Shown one piece after another: positions 22,833 to 33,159 of a stretch of DNA of 64,000 bases. Position 1 is the first letter of the stretch. Each line of letters opens with the position of its first letter. The notes beneath the pieces were generated by a model, which saw only the letters and a program-made list of their open reading frames with translations, was not told the origin of the DNA and made no database searches. Both the position numbers and the translations under genes were made by a program. Source of the DNA: Trichoplusia ni (taxonomy: Eukaryota; Arthropoda; Insecta; Lepidoptera; Noctuidae); the NCBI RefSeq assembly GCF_003590095.1, contig NC_039500.1, positions 4,216,001 to 4,280,000 of the forward strand. Direction: 5' to 3'.

Positions 22833-24970
22833 AGCGAACAATGCAATACCTCTCTATTACACCTTTATAACCAATCAACCATGTTATCATCCCGCAGTAC
22901 ACTGCAATAACAACCTAAAAACAACAGTAAAAAGCACAAAACCCTTTGCCTATCACGCAACTACTATTTAACAGCAATTTACAGTAATCTTCGTGCGACA
23001 AGGTATAATAGATCGCGCGTGACGCTCGCTGAAAACTGAAGCGAACAAAAGATTGGAAATGTGCGTCGTGCCAAGCTCAGTGCTCAGTCTGTGGCCAAAC
23101 ATTGCCACAATAACATAGTGCTACATGCTGACGCCGTGTGTAGTGCTGTGATCCGCGAACTGTGAAACCACCTCGGAATATCAGTGACAGGTCTAGCAGG
23201 TGCAGTGCCGTTTGCGTCAGACGCAATAAACGTGATTACCTATATCGAGATTGCGACTGAGCTACGTTAACCGGAAAAATGTTTTCCAGTTTCCCGGTAA
23301 ATTTGAAAAGGTTTTATTATGAAGTTTGATGGGGTTTTAAGTGTCTATCGTACAATTTTCTGCGACATTAAACAGTTATATGACGACACTCAGAAGTTAA
23401 CGGTGCCCTTGACACGAATCGATTGTCAAGCGCTGGTGGTTAAAAGTATTAGTTTATACACCATAATATCTGCTGTGTTCTATAATATTTGTTGTTCCTC
23501 CTATTTGTTGATAAAACTGCATTAAACCGACCTGTTATGAATCAAAATATTCGCGCTGGTACAAGTTTCCGCTGACAATGACTGGCCACTTTGAGAAAAG
23601 CGAAAATAACTTTCGAGTAAAAGAGAAATGAGTAATAAAAGTATTTATTTGTTACTTTTAGTCGAGTCATTGATATGCAGAAATAAATACATTCAAGGGT
23701 ATTCTTGTTTTTCTTGGTAACTATATAAGCGACTACGAATTAGGTACGAACATTTTCCAATTATAGTGTCACCGAGGTAGGTACTTATTAATTACTGTCT
23801 AGCTATAAACGTCATCGTAAAACTTGTCGACTATAATTGCATACAATAATTGTTGCTTCGTTTGTTTTATCTAATTGAAGTTGAAGTACTTATTCGACTA
23901 ATAAGAATTGTTCTATTCAAGGTTTATTATTTCTTTTAAAACTAATAGTTCAGTGTTCTTTGTTGGTCTATGATGTTACATTGGACAGTCACAGGTGGTT
24001 TCAGCCAGATTTGTTTATATTCCTGAGTAACAGAGGAGAATGCAACGAAACTCCTTGCTTCGTAATCTTCACAGCCCTTGAATAATTTATTTAAATCCCA
24101 AAGAGTTCTGTTTATACTCAAATCAGAGTGTTGAATAAATTACATTTGATAGGTCTTTGACTTTAGATGTATGCTGTATCGGTGGGCGTTTGGCAACTCT
24201 CCCGCCGAAAATAGCGCCGAGTTTGTTGTGCCGAAGAAACTGTACCTGCTATATGTTGCGTGTTCATAAATCTAAGGCGCCAACTTCCTAATTATTTGTT
24301 GCCACTGAGTATATTCTAAACATATTTTTTAATATGATCTTCTGGCGTCCACAAGTTCTTTCATCGTGATTTATGGGGAATTTAATACGTAAAAGAGCAG
24401 TGACGATATGAATTCTACGATATACAACCCCAGTGTCAGTGGGTCGGCGACTCATGATGTTTTACTCGTAGTCAGACTATAAGAGATCAAATCAGCGCAA
24501 AAAGTACCTTAAGTATCCCTTCCAAGGGCAAAAATCTCCTTTAAAAAAAGCATACGGAATGAGGATGGTAATTATAACACAATTTAGTTGCCCAATAACC
24601 CGATTTACAGGTAAAATTTTCCAACAGAATTATTCTCGTTGGCAAATATTGATTTAACGAAGGTCCCAACTCAAACGTGATTTCAGATTCCGCTCAAATG
24701 AACTGACACTCGATAGGAATCCAACCAGATTTCGAATCGAAGGAATTTTAAATGTGGCAGTTTGAATTAACATGGATTCCAGAATAGTTGAAAAGCAGAT
24801 TTGTATATAATTTGGGTAGAAGTTTTTAATATTGCATCGTGTTAATAAATCAGTATTAATTATCGTATCAATAACACCAAGCGGCAAGGGTCCAGGGTCT
24901 ATCAAAGGGACTCTTTCCCTATCTATAAAATTAGCTTGTTTCAATCGTGGTTTGATTCTCAATAAGCCTT

Positions 24971-25020
24971 GTTTACCACGTTTGCTCCCCTATACCCATA
25001 GGGGAGCACACGTGGTAAAC
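24971..25020. repeat. 22-bp hairpin with 6-nt loop
   Basis: Arms 24971-24992 and 24999-25020 pair over 22 bp with one mismatch; the arms begin GTTTACCACG and close on CTCCCCTA. Likely a foldback remnant. The short perfect stem is not typical of an animal microRNA precursor. Confidence 0.8.
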
Positions 25021-25597
25021 ACTGATTCGATTCCTGTTTTCTTCAAATTTCTCCTCCTCGTCAGTCAGAGGTGAATAAGAATAGCTTAAACATTAAGTCT
25101 AAGCTTTAACATCATACCAAATATTGGCTCCAGATCAAAATACCTTTGCATTTGTATGGAAACAGAAGAATTCGAAACACTTCAGTGCTCATGAAAAGAC
25201 GTTTCGAATTACACAAAAGGAAAATACCGATAATTCGACGTGAAGTCTCGCCTTTAGGAATACTTGACTATACTTGAATGGGATTTGTATTTGAGTTTTT
25301 AGTGGTCGAAGCCGTATATAATCTCTTAGAACCACTTAATGTTTAACAAGAATCGAATATTGATTGGTGTAGCTATTGTGACGAAAACGAAGTTTTAAAC
25401 TAAGCCATTGCCGCGATATCGACTTTTCCGAGCTGCGCCATACGTTACCATAGGTACTCGTATGTATAAATTATAAAGGGTTTTCACTTAAAATTAAGTT
25501 CAGAGTGAACGTTATTGGGTTAGCAATACATAATAATAACACCACTAGTTAAGTTTTATTTGTATATTTTTTAATGGGGAATTCTTATCTTGCACAA

Positions 25598-25650
25598 CAT
25601 GGGGGATACCTATGTCCAGCAAATAACAGCGGTAGGCTGAGGTGATTCAT
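25598..25650 (+). repeat. degenerate LINE 3' tail fragment
   Basis: GGGGGATACCTATGTCCAGC followed by GGTAGGCTGAGG is a diverged version of the tail at 13833-13880 (frame reads YVQQ). No simple-repeat tail is left. Confidence 0.5.
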
Positions 25651-26399
25651 TGATATGCAACTAAAGTCAGTAATGTAACGTTTGAAAAGTGCCTGAAACT
25701 TTTGATTTTTATTTTTATATTTTAATCTTAAATGACTTACAAAAAAATCGACTCGTAAATTTTTTCAAGATGTTAGAGAACCTAGATACGTACAATTAAT
25801 TTAGTTCTGATCTACTAACAGGTTGCATTGAAAAGAACATACATTATATTAAGACGTATAAGAAATTGGAATATGCGCAGTGCAATACTAATGCTCTTCA
25901 CGCACTTAATAATGCGTAAGATTTCTGATTGTAATTGATTTACAGTGATCTTGTATTCAATACCGTCTGTCTGGCATCTGGCAACACTGCGCTAAATGAG
26001 GCTGAGCACTAGATTGATTCGACGCCCGGTAATCCCACTAACGACGCGAAGACTCATCACTTTTATTAATTACTTCTTATATGAATGATAATCGCAATAC
26101 ACGCTACATAATGCTCTTTGGGAACACTCTTATTTCGTGCTATTATACTTGGTTTACTTTCAAGACGCGCCGCGCGCCGGTCACTTTCCAGATGTTCGGG
26201 GTCGGCGCAATGCGTATTTTGCTTCCATCTTTATTACTCGCAGTATTTACTTTTACCTTTCTTCTCATTCTTTTGCAACAAATTCATCTCATTTTGTGGT
26301 TTATTTGCAAGCATCGGACCTGTCATGCTTATGATTTTGTAACTAAGCGACAGATTTATTGTCCTTTTTCAAAAGGTTCTCACTATAAGAAGAAATAAA

Positions 26400-26570
26400 A
26401 TCCAGGTGTCGCGGAGGTGTAACAAACATTCATTCAAGTTACATGCATAAAGACACCCAGACTCAGGACAATTCGTAGATCTCACGAACGTTTATGGCGG
26501 GGATGAACCCGCGATACGTCGTGCTTAGTGTTATTGGCATGGTGTCCTCAACCCCTAGCCTATTCGAACA
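26400..26570 (-). repeat. degenerate tRNA-derived SINE
   Basis: On the minus strand a B-box-like GCGGGTTCATCCCCGCC is followed downstream by a body containing CACCCAGAC on the plus strand. The same body order occurs in the better preserved SINE at 56735-56975. It is diverged and has no tRNA fold. Confidence 0.5.
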
Positions 26571-27083
26571 GTCGTGATTTTAATATTTATTGCTCGTCAA
26601 CGACTGTATTATATTGCAAATCGAATATTATGGATTATACAAATGATTGAGGGGTTTATAGATAGTGAGAGATATCGACAATCCGCGGTCATATCATCAA
26701 TCACTGTTGGCGATGTTTCTCAAAGATTTATGACTGTATAGTCTTGCTTGGTCTATTCTGCGGTTTTGCACAAGTCACAATAAAAAAATATTAAATCAAG
26801 ACACATTTATTCAGTAATGATTACAATATGTTTTAAGTCATAAACCAAGTTTTGTTTTTTATTTAAGTTTTAATATTTACGAGTGTATGCTCTATTGGTG
26901 TGCTCTATTATAATTCACTACAATATCCTTTTCATCCTTAACCTACGTTAAGACATTACTAATATTGTTACGAGGATTACTTTTCTAATCAGCAAGACTG
27001 CCGTCTGCCAACACCTTTTGAATGGCCATTCAAATTCTGCTACAGCAGGTTCCAGGTCCTACTGTAATCCCATTGAAGTAGAT

Positions 27084-27138
27084 GATTAAGTAGTTGTCAA
27101 ATTATATTAAACCAATATAATTTGATAACTACTTAATC
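27084..27138. repeat. 25-bp hairpin with 5-nt loop
   Basis: Arms 27084-27108 and 27114-27138 pair over 25 bp with a single G/T position; the left arm begins GATTAAGTAGTTG. It could be a MITE or foldback remnant. It lies about 500 bp upstream of the alternative first exon at 27653. Confidence 0.85.
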
Positions 27139-27652
27139 AGCTGAGTACAGAAACATCGTTATTACTTAACGGTAAAGGCAAACTTGTGGCAAACCTAGAA
27201 AACTTCCACTGTGTGATGTCGCAGTTAGTAACTTTCCATCTGATAAACAAACAGACTAACTAATATAATACTACTTAGAGATTGTGCACATACAGCAGAA
27301 TATTTATACGTATAGCTCAGTTGCAATGTTGATAATCTTGATAAATCACATACAAGTGGATCATAACACACAACACCTAATAATTCATGACCAAAATTTA
27401 ATAAGAACGTTTGCAAAACCTTCACGGATCTATTTTTGAACATGTCTATTCGAATCTGTTCTAAATATAAAACCTTGTTTTGATTCTTAATTTGAATTAT
27501 TCATGTTTAGAGCCGCTGCAACCTATTTATAGATGTCCCCGATTTGAATTATTGAGTGTTGCCACTTAAATACATTTTATATCTGAACTTTGAACGCAGG
27601 TGTGACTGTGAAGTGTGAAATATAGTGCTATGTTTAATAAGAACTAAGTGAA

Positions 27653-27725
27653 ATGTCTATAAGAGGTGTTCAAGATGGATCGAGATCTCCGAGAATCATC
27701 ACTGACTCGTTCTTCGATGATGGCG
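27653..27725 (+). CDS. AMPdeam: alternative first coding exon of AMP deaminase copy 1
   Basis: ATG at 27653 opens a 24-codon frame beginning MSIRGVQDGSRSPRII and ending FFDDG. It is followed by a strong GGCG|GTAAGG donor at 27726. The exon is 73 nt, so it ends in phase 1, which is what exon 2 of copy 1 (36586) needs and what the canonical first exon (33160-33247) supplies. The junction would make a Gly codon and continue SESPTSAVG. Upstream sequence (27590-27652) looks like a leader without in-frame stops problems. A second ATG at 27675 lies in another frame. Inference: this is an upstream promoter and isoform of AMP deaminase copy 1, about 8.9 kb from exon 2. Confidence 0.55.
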
Positions 27726-29314
27726 GTAAGGGCGCAAATTATTTATATTACTATCACACTGGCTATTATAGCTTTTCCTATTTTTGATACTGGTCACATT
27801 TTTATGTTGCTAAGCGAAGCGTTAATAAGCCAAAGCCTTGACCACACGGGTGGCCACACAAAGAGTGACATGTCTGTTTAGTAGAATGCATAACTTTGAC
27901 GTGCAGAGAATAAAATTATGATGACAATAATATAGGTAGTGAGGTCACTCGTAAGGAGCATATTAAAATAAACCTAAGTATATTTTCTACCAAAGAATTT
28001 TTCTTACAACGTTAAAACTTTATTTGGAAGCATAGAAAGGTCTTCCATATTGTGTTCCGAGAAAACCTTGAAATATCAAAGAAGTAAACGTTTATGGCAT
28101 AAACAAAAACTAAAGAAACTCATTTAAAACCTTTGTTCTTAAAATAAAAGCTCTTATAACCTGAAAAGCCGTTATTAATGTTGCCAGCATATTAAACGAT
28201 GACCTAAAAACATTTTCTGTCCAAAAGAATTCGCGGAGGTAAATTTCGGGGAATGATGCTGCATTTTTTATGGGCTCTGGTGCTAATGTAAATAGTGGTC
28301 AGAGAAATATGTTTTATAAAAGTTTCTTTAGACAGTTAATTTGATGAGAATATGATGTCAGGTTTCCTCAATGTTCATATCAAAACAATTATATTAAACT
28401 TTAAAACTACGCAACAGATTCTAATGTGGTATTTTTATTGATATATTGCTTCAAGATTAAGGTTTTAACGTATAATACATGCATGACACAGTAAATGCGG
28501 ATCATCAAACCTCTAAGGTTATTAATCTATTGACTGTTTTTTTACGCTTTCATTCATTATATTGCACTACTAGTTGACCCAGCAAACGTTGTTTTGCCGA
28601 ATTTTTTTTTTCTAGTTGTATGTATTTTAAATGCCACATTATATAAAAAAAAAAAAACAAAAAAAAATGTCCTAAAAATAAAATATTTTTTTTTAGTGTT
28701 AAGTTAGTGTAGAACCCTTCACTTAGGGCTATAAAAAATAGTTGTTGTTCTATTCTCAGTTCTACTGAATACGCATATAAAATTTGGTCAAAATCGGTCG
28801 AATCGTTTCGAAGGAGTACGGTAACTAACATCGTGACACGGGAATTTTATATATTAGAAGATAAATAAATAAAAAACTAAACCTATTTGAAATATAATTT
28901 ATGTTATCGAAATAAATACGTTAACCTTCACACGTATTAAATTTTAAACATTATGTAGTTGTCGTTTACTTAATATAATTTGTATCTATATCTCAGGAGA
29001 TTTACACAGTTTTGAACATAACTCCGCAGCAAATAATTATTGTGTGTGCGCGGTAGCTCTGCCTCTGCACATTGTCTACAAACTAAATCTTTCGCGTATC
29101 AGCATTGCTCTTGTTAGAAGCCGGGGCGGATCGCTAGATATTCAAAAACATGGATAAAATGTTTATGGGAGAATTAACATTAGAGTTGTACCATCGCTAT
29201 ACATACATATTTTACAGTTACAATTTTTGGAATATTTTTTTTCTTTAATTACCGTTTAATATATTGCTTGAAAAAATTGATGCGCTTCGTAATGGAAAAA
29301 AAGGCAAAAAGAAT
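27726..29314. other. non-coding stretch, spacer right part
   Basis: AT-rich sequence between the alternative exon and the tRNA gene. It contains a LINE-derived repeat at 28565-28862. No gene is supported. Confidence 0.6.
28565..28862 (+). repeat. dispersed LINE 3'-end-like repeat
   Basis: It contains GACCCAGCAAACGTTGTTTT near the start, AAAATTTGGTCAAAATCGGT in the middle and TTTTATATATTAGAAGAT at the end. This order is typical of insect LINE 3' regions. No ORF. Confidence 0.6.
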
Positions 29315-29403
29315 TCCTTCGAGCCGGATTTGAACCAGCGACCTATGGATATCAACGTGTTTACCTCTACAGTCCACCGCTCTACCAACTGAGCTATCGA
29401 AGG
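29315..29403 (-). tRNA. tRNA-Tyr: tRNA-Tyr (anticodon GTA) with 16-nt intron
   Basis: On the minus strand the acceptor CCTTCGA pairs with TCGAAGG, followed by discriminator A. The D-arm is TAGCTCAGTTGGTAGAGC, the anticodon loop CTGTAGA is interrupted after position 37 by a 16-nt intron (AGGTAAACACGTTGAT), and the T-arm GCTGG-TTCAAAT-CCGGC is complete. The anticodon stem GTGGA/TCCAT has one G-T wobble. Internal A and B boxes are present, and TTTTT terminators follow within 10 nt of the 3' end. Tyr tRNA genes of animals typically carry such an intron, removed by the tRNA splicing endonuclease. The gene lies antisense inside the long 5' region of AMP deaminase copy 1, 380 bp from the inverted-repeat border. 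Confidence 0.95.
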
Positions 29404-29783
29404 CTTGTTGTAGATGGCGAAATTATCATATGGGTTCTCAGTATATGGAAATAAACAGTTTGTAGGGTGACGCTGTTGTTTAGAAAGTTGATACTGAATT
29501 CTTTTTAAATGTTAATTAGGCAGAATTGTGAATTTCTCAAGACATTTTAAAATAAGTTATCATGGCTTGTCGACCTTAGTAATTTAATATTTTAGACGAT
29601 TAAATTTGTTTTTATTTCAACATATTTTAGGTATTCTTGTTTTTCTTATCACATTATTATATTTTTCCAATTGGAATAATGTTTGTTTTCTCTGTACTAT
29701 CGCTGTATGTGGCAACATGTTATTGGTATTGCGAATATATTAATAGTTGAACTCTGCGATTATGTGGACGTAATAATGTCACC

Positions 29784-32496
29784 TTAAATCGTATCTATTG
29801 TTTACAATGTTGGGTCGCGAGTCGCGTGTGTGGGGCGCCGCGGCCGAGTGCGGCGTCGGGGTCCGCGAGTCCGTCTACTCCGTCAGCCAGTCCGCGTCCG
29901 CCGGCAGCGTCGCCGCCCGTCACCGGAGAGACACTGGCGCTGTGACCGCTCTCACTTATGTCGTGGCGCGTGGCGTTCCATATTGAAATGTTGACAGCAC
30001 ATTCTTTTTCTTTTTAAGTAATGACATTGTGATAATTCCCGACGGCCACGTTTGTTTATCTCCAAGTTGCGTTTAGTGCCGCGTTCTGGTTACTGCGTAT
30101 GTTTTATTATTTGGTACCTACTAAACGAAATTCGCAACGCAGTTTGCAGATGTTTCTAGGCCCAACTACTCTTTGTTGTTAGTACTATATGAGTAACGAG
30201 AATCTTGTGTAAATAACTTTGCATTTCTTATCCAGTAAACGTGGCTCCACTCGTATCTTAATTTCTTTTTAAGCACATTATATAGGCTAATGGAACTAAG
30301 TTACTAAACTGACATAACGTGCAGCAATCGTTGATAAATAGTTTTTGTTTTAGTGTATATAAATGTCGGATTGAGGTTACAAAGTTAATTGCTGAAGTTA
30401 AATAAGTTGCACAACGTTTTGGGTTAGCGCAAACATTTGACGTGTTCTAATTAGGAATAACAACACGCAAAGTGAAGCTGCAGTGAAAGTTATTAGTTTA
30501 TTAATTAAAATTAGTTTACATACTTAATTACTAAAAATGCTAACCTAGAAGCATATTTTATTATTTCCCATATTGAATATTATGAAATATTTGGGTCATA
30601 TAAAATAATTGCTTAGGTAGGTATAGTATTTTCGTGAAAAATTTAAAAATGAAAAAATAATAATTCTACAGTTTTACTGCTTTATTATCTTTTGCCGCTA
30701 GATGTTACGTTATTTCCCACAATACAACTGCTTGATTGTTTACAAATAAACGTAACTATTTTCCGCATAATTAAATTAAATTATGCTACAATGTAATGTT
30801 TTGCATTGCACTAGATTATATTTAAAATGATTCAATTTTTTTATTTTTGGTTAATGTATATTACTTATTCATAAATTACTTTTTAGGAAAACGTAATAAA
30901 CTGTAGATACCTAATAACTTGTGAATATAAAACACAATAAACTACTTATTACAATTGAAACTAAAATAATAGCCTCTTTCAAGTGAGTTGTTTTAACTTT
31001 TTGCTTCTTCTCAATTATCGTCTATTTACAAATCAACCAGAATGGTTTAAGTGCTAATCAAAGTACAAAATAACTAACTAGTTTGTCGAAATTATCAATA
31101 GTAGTCATATATAGCAGCATTTTCATCGAATAGTATAAAAAGTAATAATCAAATAAGGACCTTATTATTAAAAAATATATATACGATCTCTGACCATGAC
31201 TAACTTTAACGGGAAACATTTATATGATAACGATGTTTCTCTTAGCCTAATTACTTAATAATGGAAAAATTCCTCCGCCATCAGCCATGATTTGCTCATG
31301 TCGTACAGACGTAGACTCATAAATTAGCCATAAGTGGTTTTGTAGGACGCCTCGCCCTAAGCCATGACGCGACACTCGGTAAAAAAGAACATGAGAAAGA
31401 ATCCGGCCATTGTAATGTACTAACTGTAATATTATGACTAAGCTTGGCCCCTAATAGCTAATAGACTGTGCTTCAATATTTCATGTTTATTACACTTAAG
31501 TTCACAACTACGAAAAATTATAAGACATTTTGGGACTTGTACATTATTTAGGGCACGAAATGGTTATATTGTCAGACATCTGATAAACATTAACGTCGTA
31601 ATGTAAATCGGAATACGAGAAGTTGGAAGCCATTACAATAATTACGTCTGCAGTTTATTTATTACTGAGACGGCGGAGTTTAAAGTGTAGCGCTGCGTCC
31701 ATTTACGGATCAATAATTAAGCTTCTGTAGCTTTTAAATCCGACTGCCCCGAGGCGATCGACGTGCCGATATAGTGGACGCGTAATGGATTAGAGACTAG
31801 GACCTGTCTCTCAGACAGGAGACACAGTTGTCTAACCCTTTGTCTTTAAGTTTATTGAACAGGAAGGACCGGCATTTCCGAAGATTGCGTGACGAGATTT
31901 GTTTATATCCCTAAATTTAGTCTATTGAGGAAGTTTCGATTGCATGCCAAAGTAAAGTTTTCAAGGTTACGTACAAAGGTGCAAGATCATTGAAACTTTT
32001 TGTAAACAAACAAAAAGTTTCTGTCCACGTAATAGTAAGGGAAATTGGACATGAATTAGGTTGACTTCGGTTAATCACTGTGCTGAAACCGAGAATCTAA
32101 ACATGACCCAGACGAATGACGCAAGTCACAAATAAACGGATAGGTATATAATAAGGTGACCATACGGCAGTACTTACCAGCACCACATGTGCCAAAAGTC
32201 AAATTAGCTCAGATTTTTGATACAAATTCCCTTTTTCCTAGACTTTTCTATACTAATTGTAGCAAAAATATAATGAGTATTATTTAAAGCTAAACAAGCA
32301 ATTTAAAACAATACCATAAATTAGGACCACCTATAGACACAAATTAGCACGATAGCACAAAGACAGTTATTAAGCATTTCACTAACAAACTAAAAATGTT
32401 TACATTTTTTGCATTTTTTGCTTAGAAATGAAGTAAAAATACTGCACTGTGTAAGTGTTTAGAAGGTCAATACGTGAGTGGATCAACAGGGGCTGG
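29784..32496 (+). repeat. large inverted repeat, right arm (about 2.7 kb)
   Basis: This is the reverse complement of 15613-18326. The inner border at 29784 is sharp. The arm reaches at least 32496, where its partner meets the N gap; sequence continues unbroken here into the leader of AMP deaminase copy 1. Because this arm is embedded in continuous sequence, it is more likely the original copy. Confidence 0.95.
29807..29986 (+). other. GC-rich 59-codon ORF in right arm, possible exon
   Basis: The ORF starts MLGRESRVWGAAAECGVGV, is Ser/Ala/Arg-rich, and stands out from very AT-rich surroundings as a CpG-rich island. It begins 23 bp inside the repeat border. Possible donors (GCT|GTGACC) are weak and give phase 0, which does not fit copy 1 exon 2. 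It may be a first exon of an unidentified transcript or a CpG-rich promoter block. An identical copy lies on the minus strand of the left arm. Confidence 0.25.
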
Positions 32497-33111
32497 GTGA
32501 CGTCACAGTCAGCTGTTCGCTCGTCGCCATTGCGGGCATCGGCACTCGCTACTCGCTACAGGCGAGCATTTGGGTCGAACATTCAAATGTTGTTGCTAGC
32601 CGGCTTTGCTTCACAGTGACGTAATATGCGCAATGTTTTAAATTCTTGAAATTTATGATTAAATTGCACAATACATACAATTTGTATCAAGAATTTTAAG
32701 AGGGTTTTTACGACGGTTTTTTATTGTCCTAGGATATTCAAAATCATGGTTAATGGACATTAAAGCCAAGATATTAACGTCAAATCGGCGATTGCCAAAT
32801 TATTTTAATATTTTGAATATCAATTTGATGCAATATATCTACTTACAGGTACTAATAGGCAGGATATTAAACTCTTTAGAACAAATTGCGTAACAAATGT
32901 TAATAGCTCAGAAAAATCTTTCATAACTCAGCTTATTAATGACTCATCCTAAATAACCACGGTGCGAACTGTATTTAAACAAACCGACAAGCAGTTCCGG
33001 TCACTAGCTTGTTACTTTGGAGAACTTAACTTCATTTGAGTAAAGTGCGTCGAGAGCGACGGACGTGTGTCAGCTGTTGATAACCTCTGTGATAACAGGA
33101 GCCAGCGGACA

Positions 33112-33135
33112 ATGAGTGTGGCTTTGTGGTACTAG
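33112..33135 (+). other. 7-codon upstream ORF before AMP deaminase copy 1
   Basis: ATG at 33112 reads MSVALWY and stops with TAG at 33133-33135, 24 nt before the main ATG (33160). If it lies in the mature leader, it could lower translation of the main ORF. Confidence 0.4.
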
Positions 33136-33159
33136 TGAAGTGATAACAGTGCCTTCGAG

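Larger units (their letters stand above)
22833..27570. other. inverted-repeat spacer, middle part, no gene supported
   Basis: The GC-richer stretch at 23040-23260 resembles a 5' untranslated exon (repeated CAGT, no long ORF), but I cannot prove it. The remainder holds a hairpin (24971-25020), a LINE tail fragment (25598-25650), a SINE (26400-26560) and another hairpin (27084-27138). The ORFs at 24654-24962 and 26081-26398 show no family features. Confidence 0.5.

Noticed and set aside
24654..24962. 102-codon minus-strand ORF
   Set aside because: Random-looking composition, no start context and no family features; it ends beside a hairpin.
26081..26398. 105-codon hydrophobic ORF
   Set aside because: It overlaps two other frames of similar length in T-rich DNA and runs up to a SINE remnant; no recognisable domain or splice context.
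24971..27138. Hairpins as microRNA precursors
   Set aside because: Stems are short and almost perfectly paired with 5-6-nt loops, unlike typical animal precursors; foldback remnants are more likely without small-RNA data.
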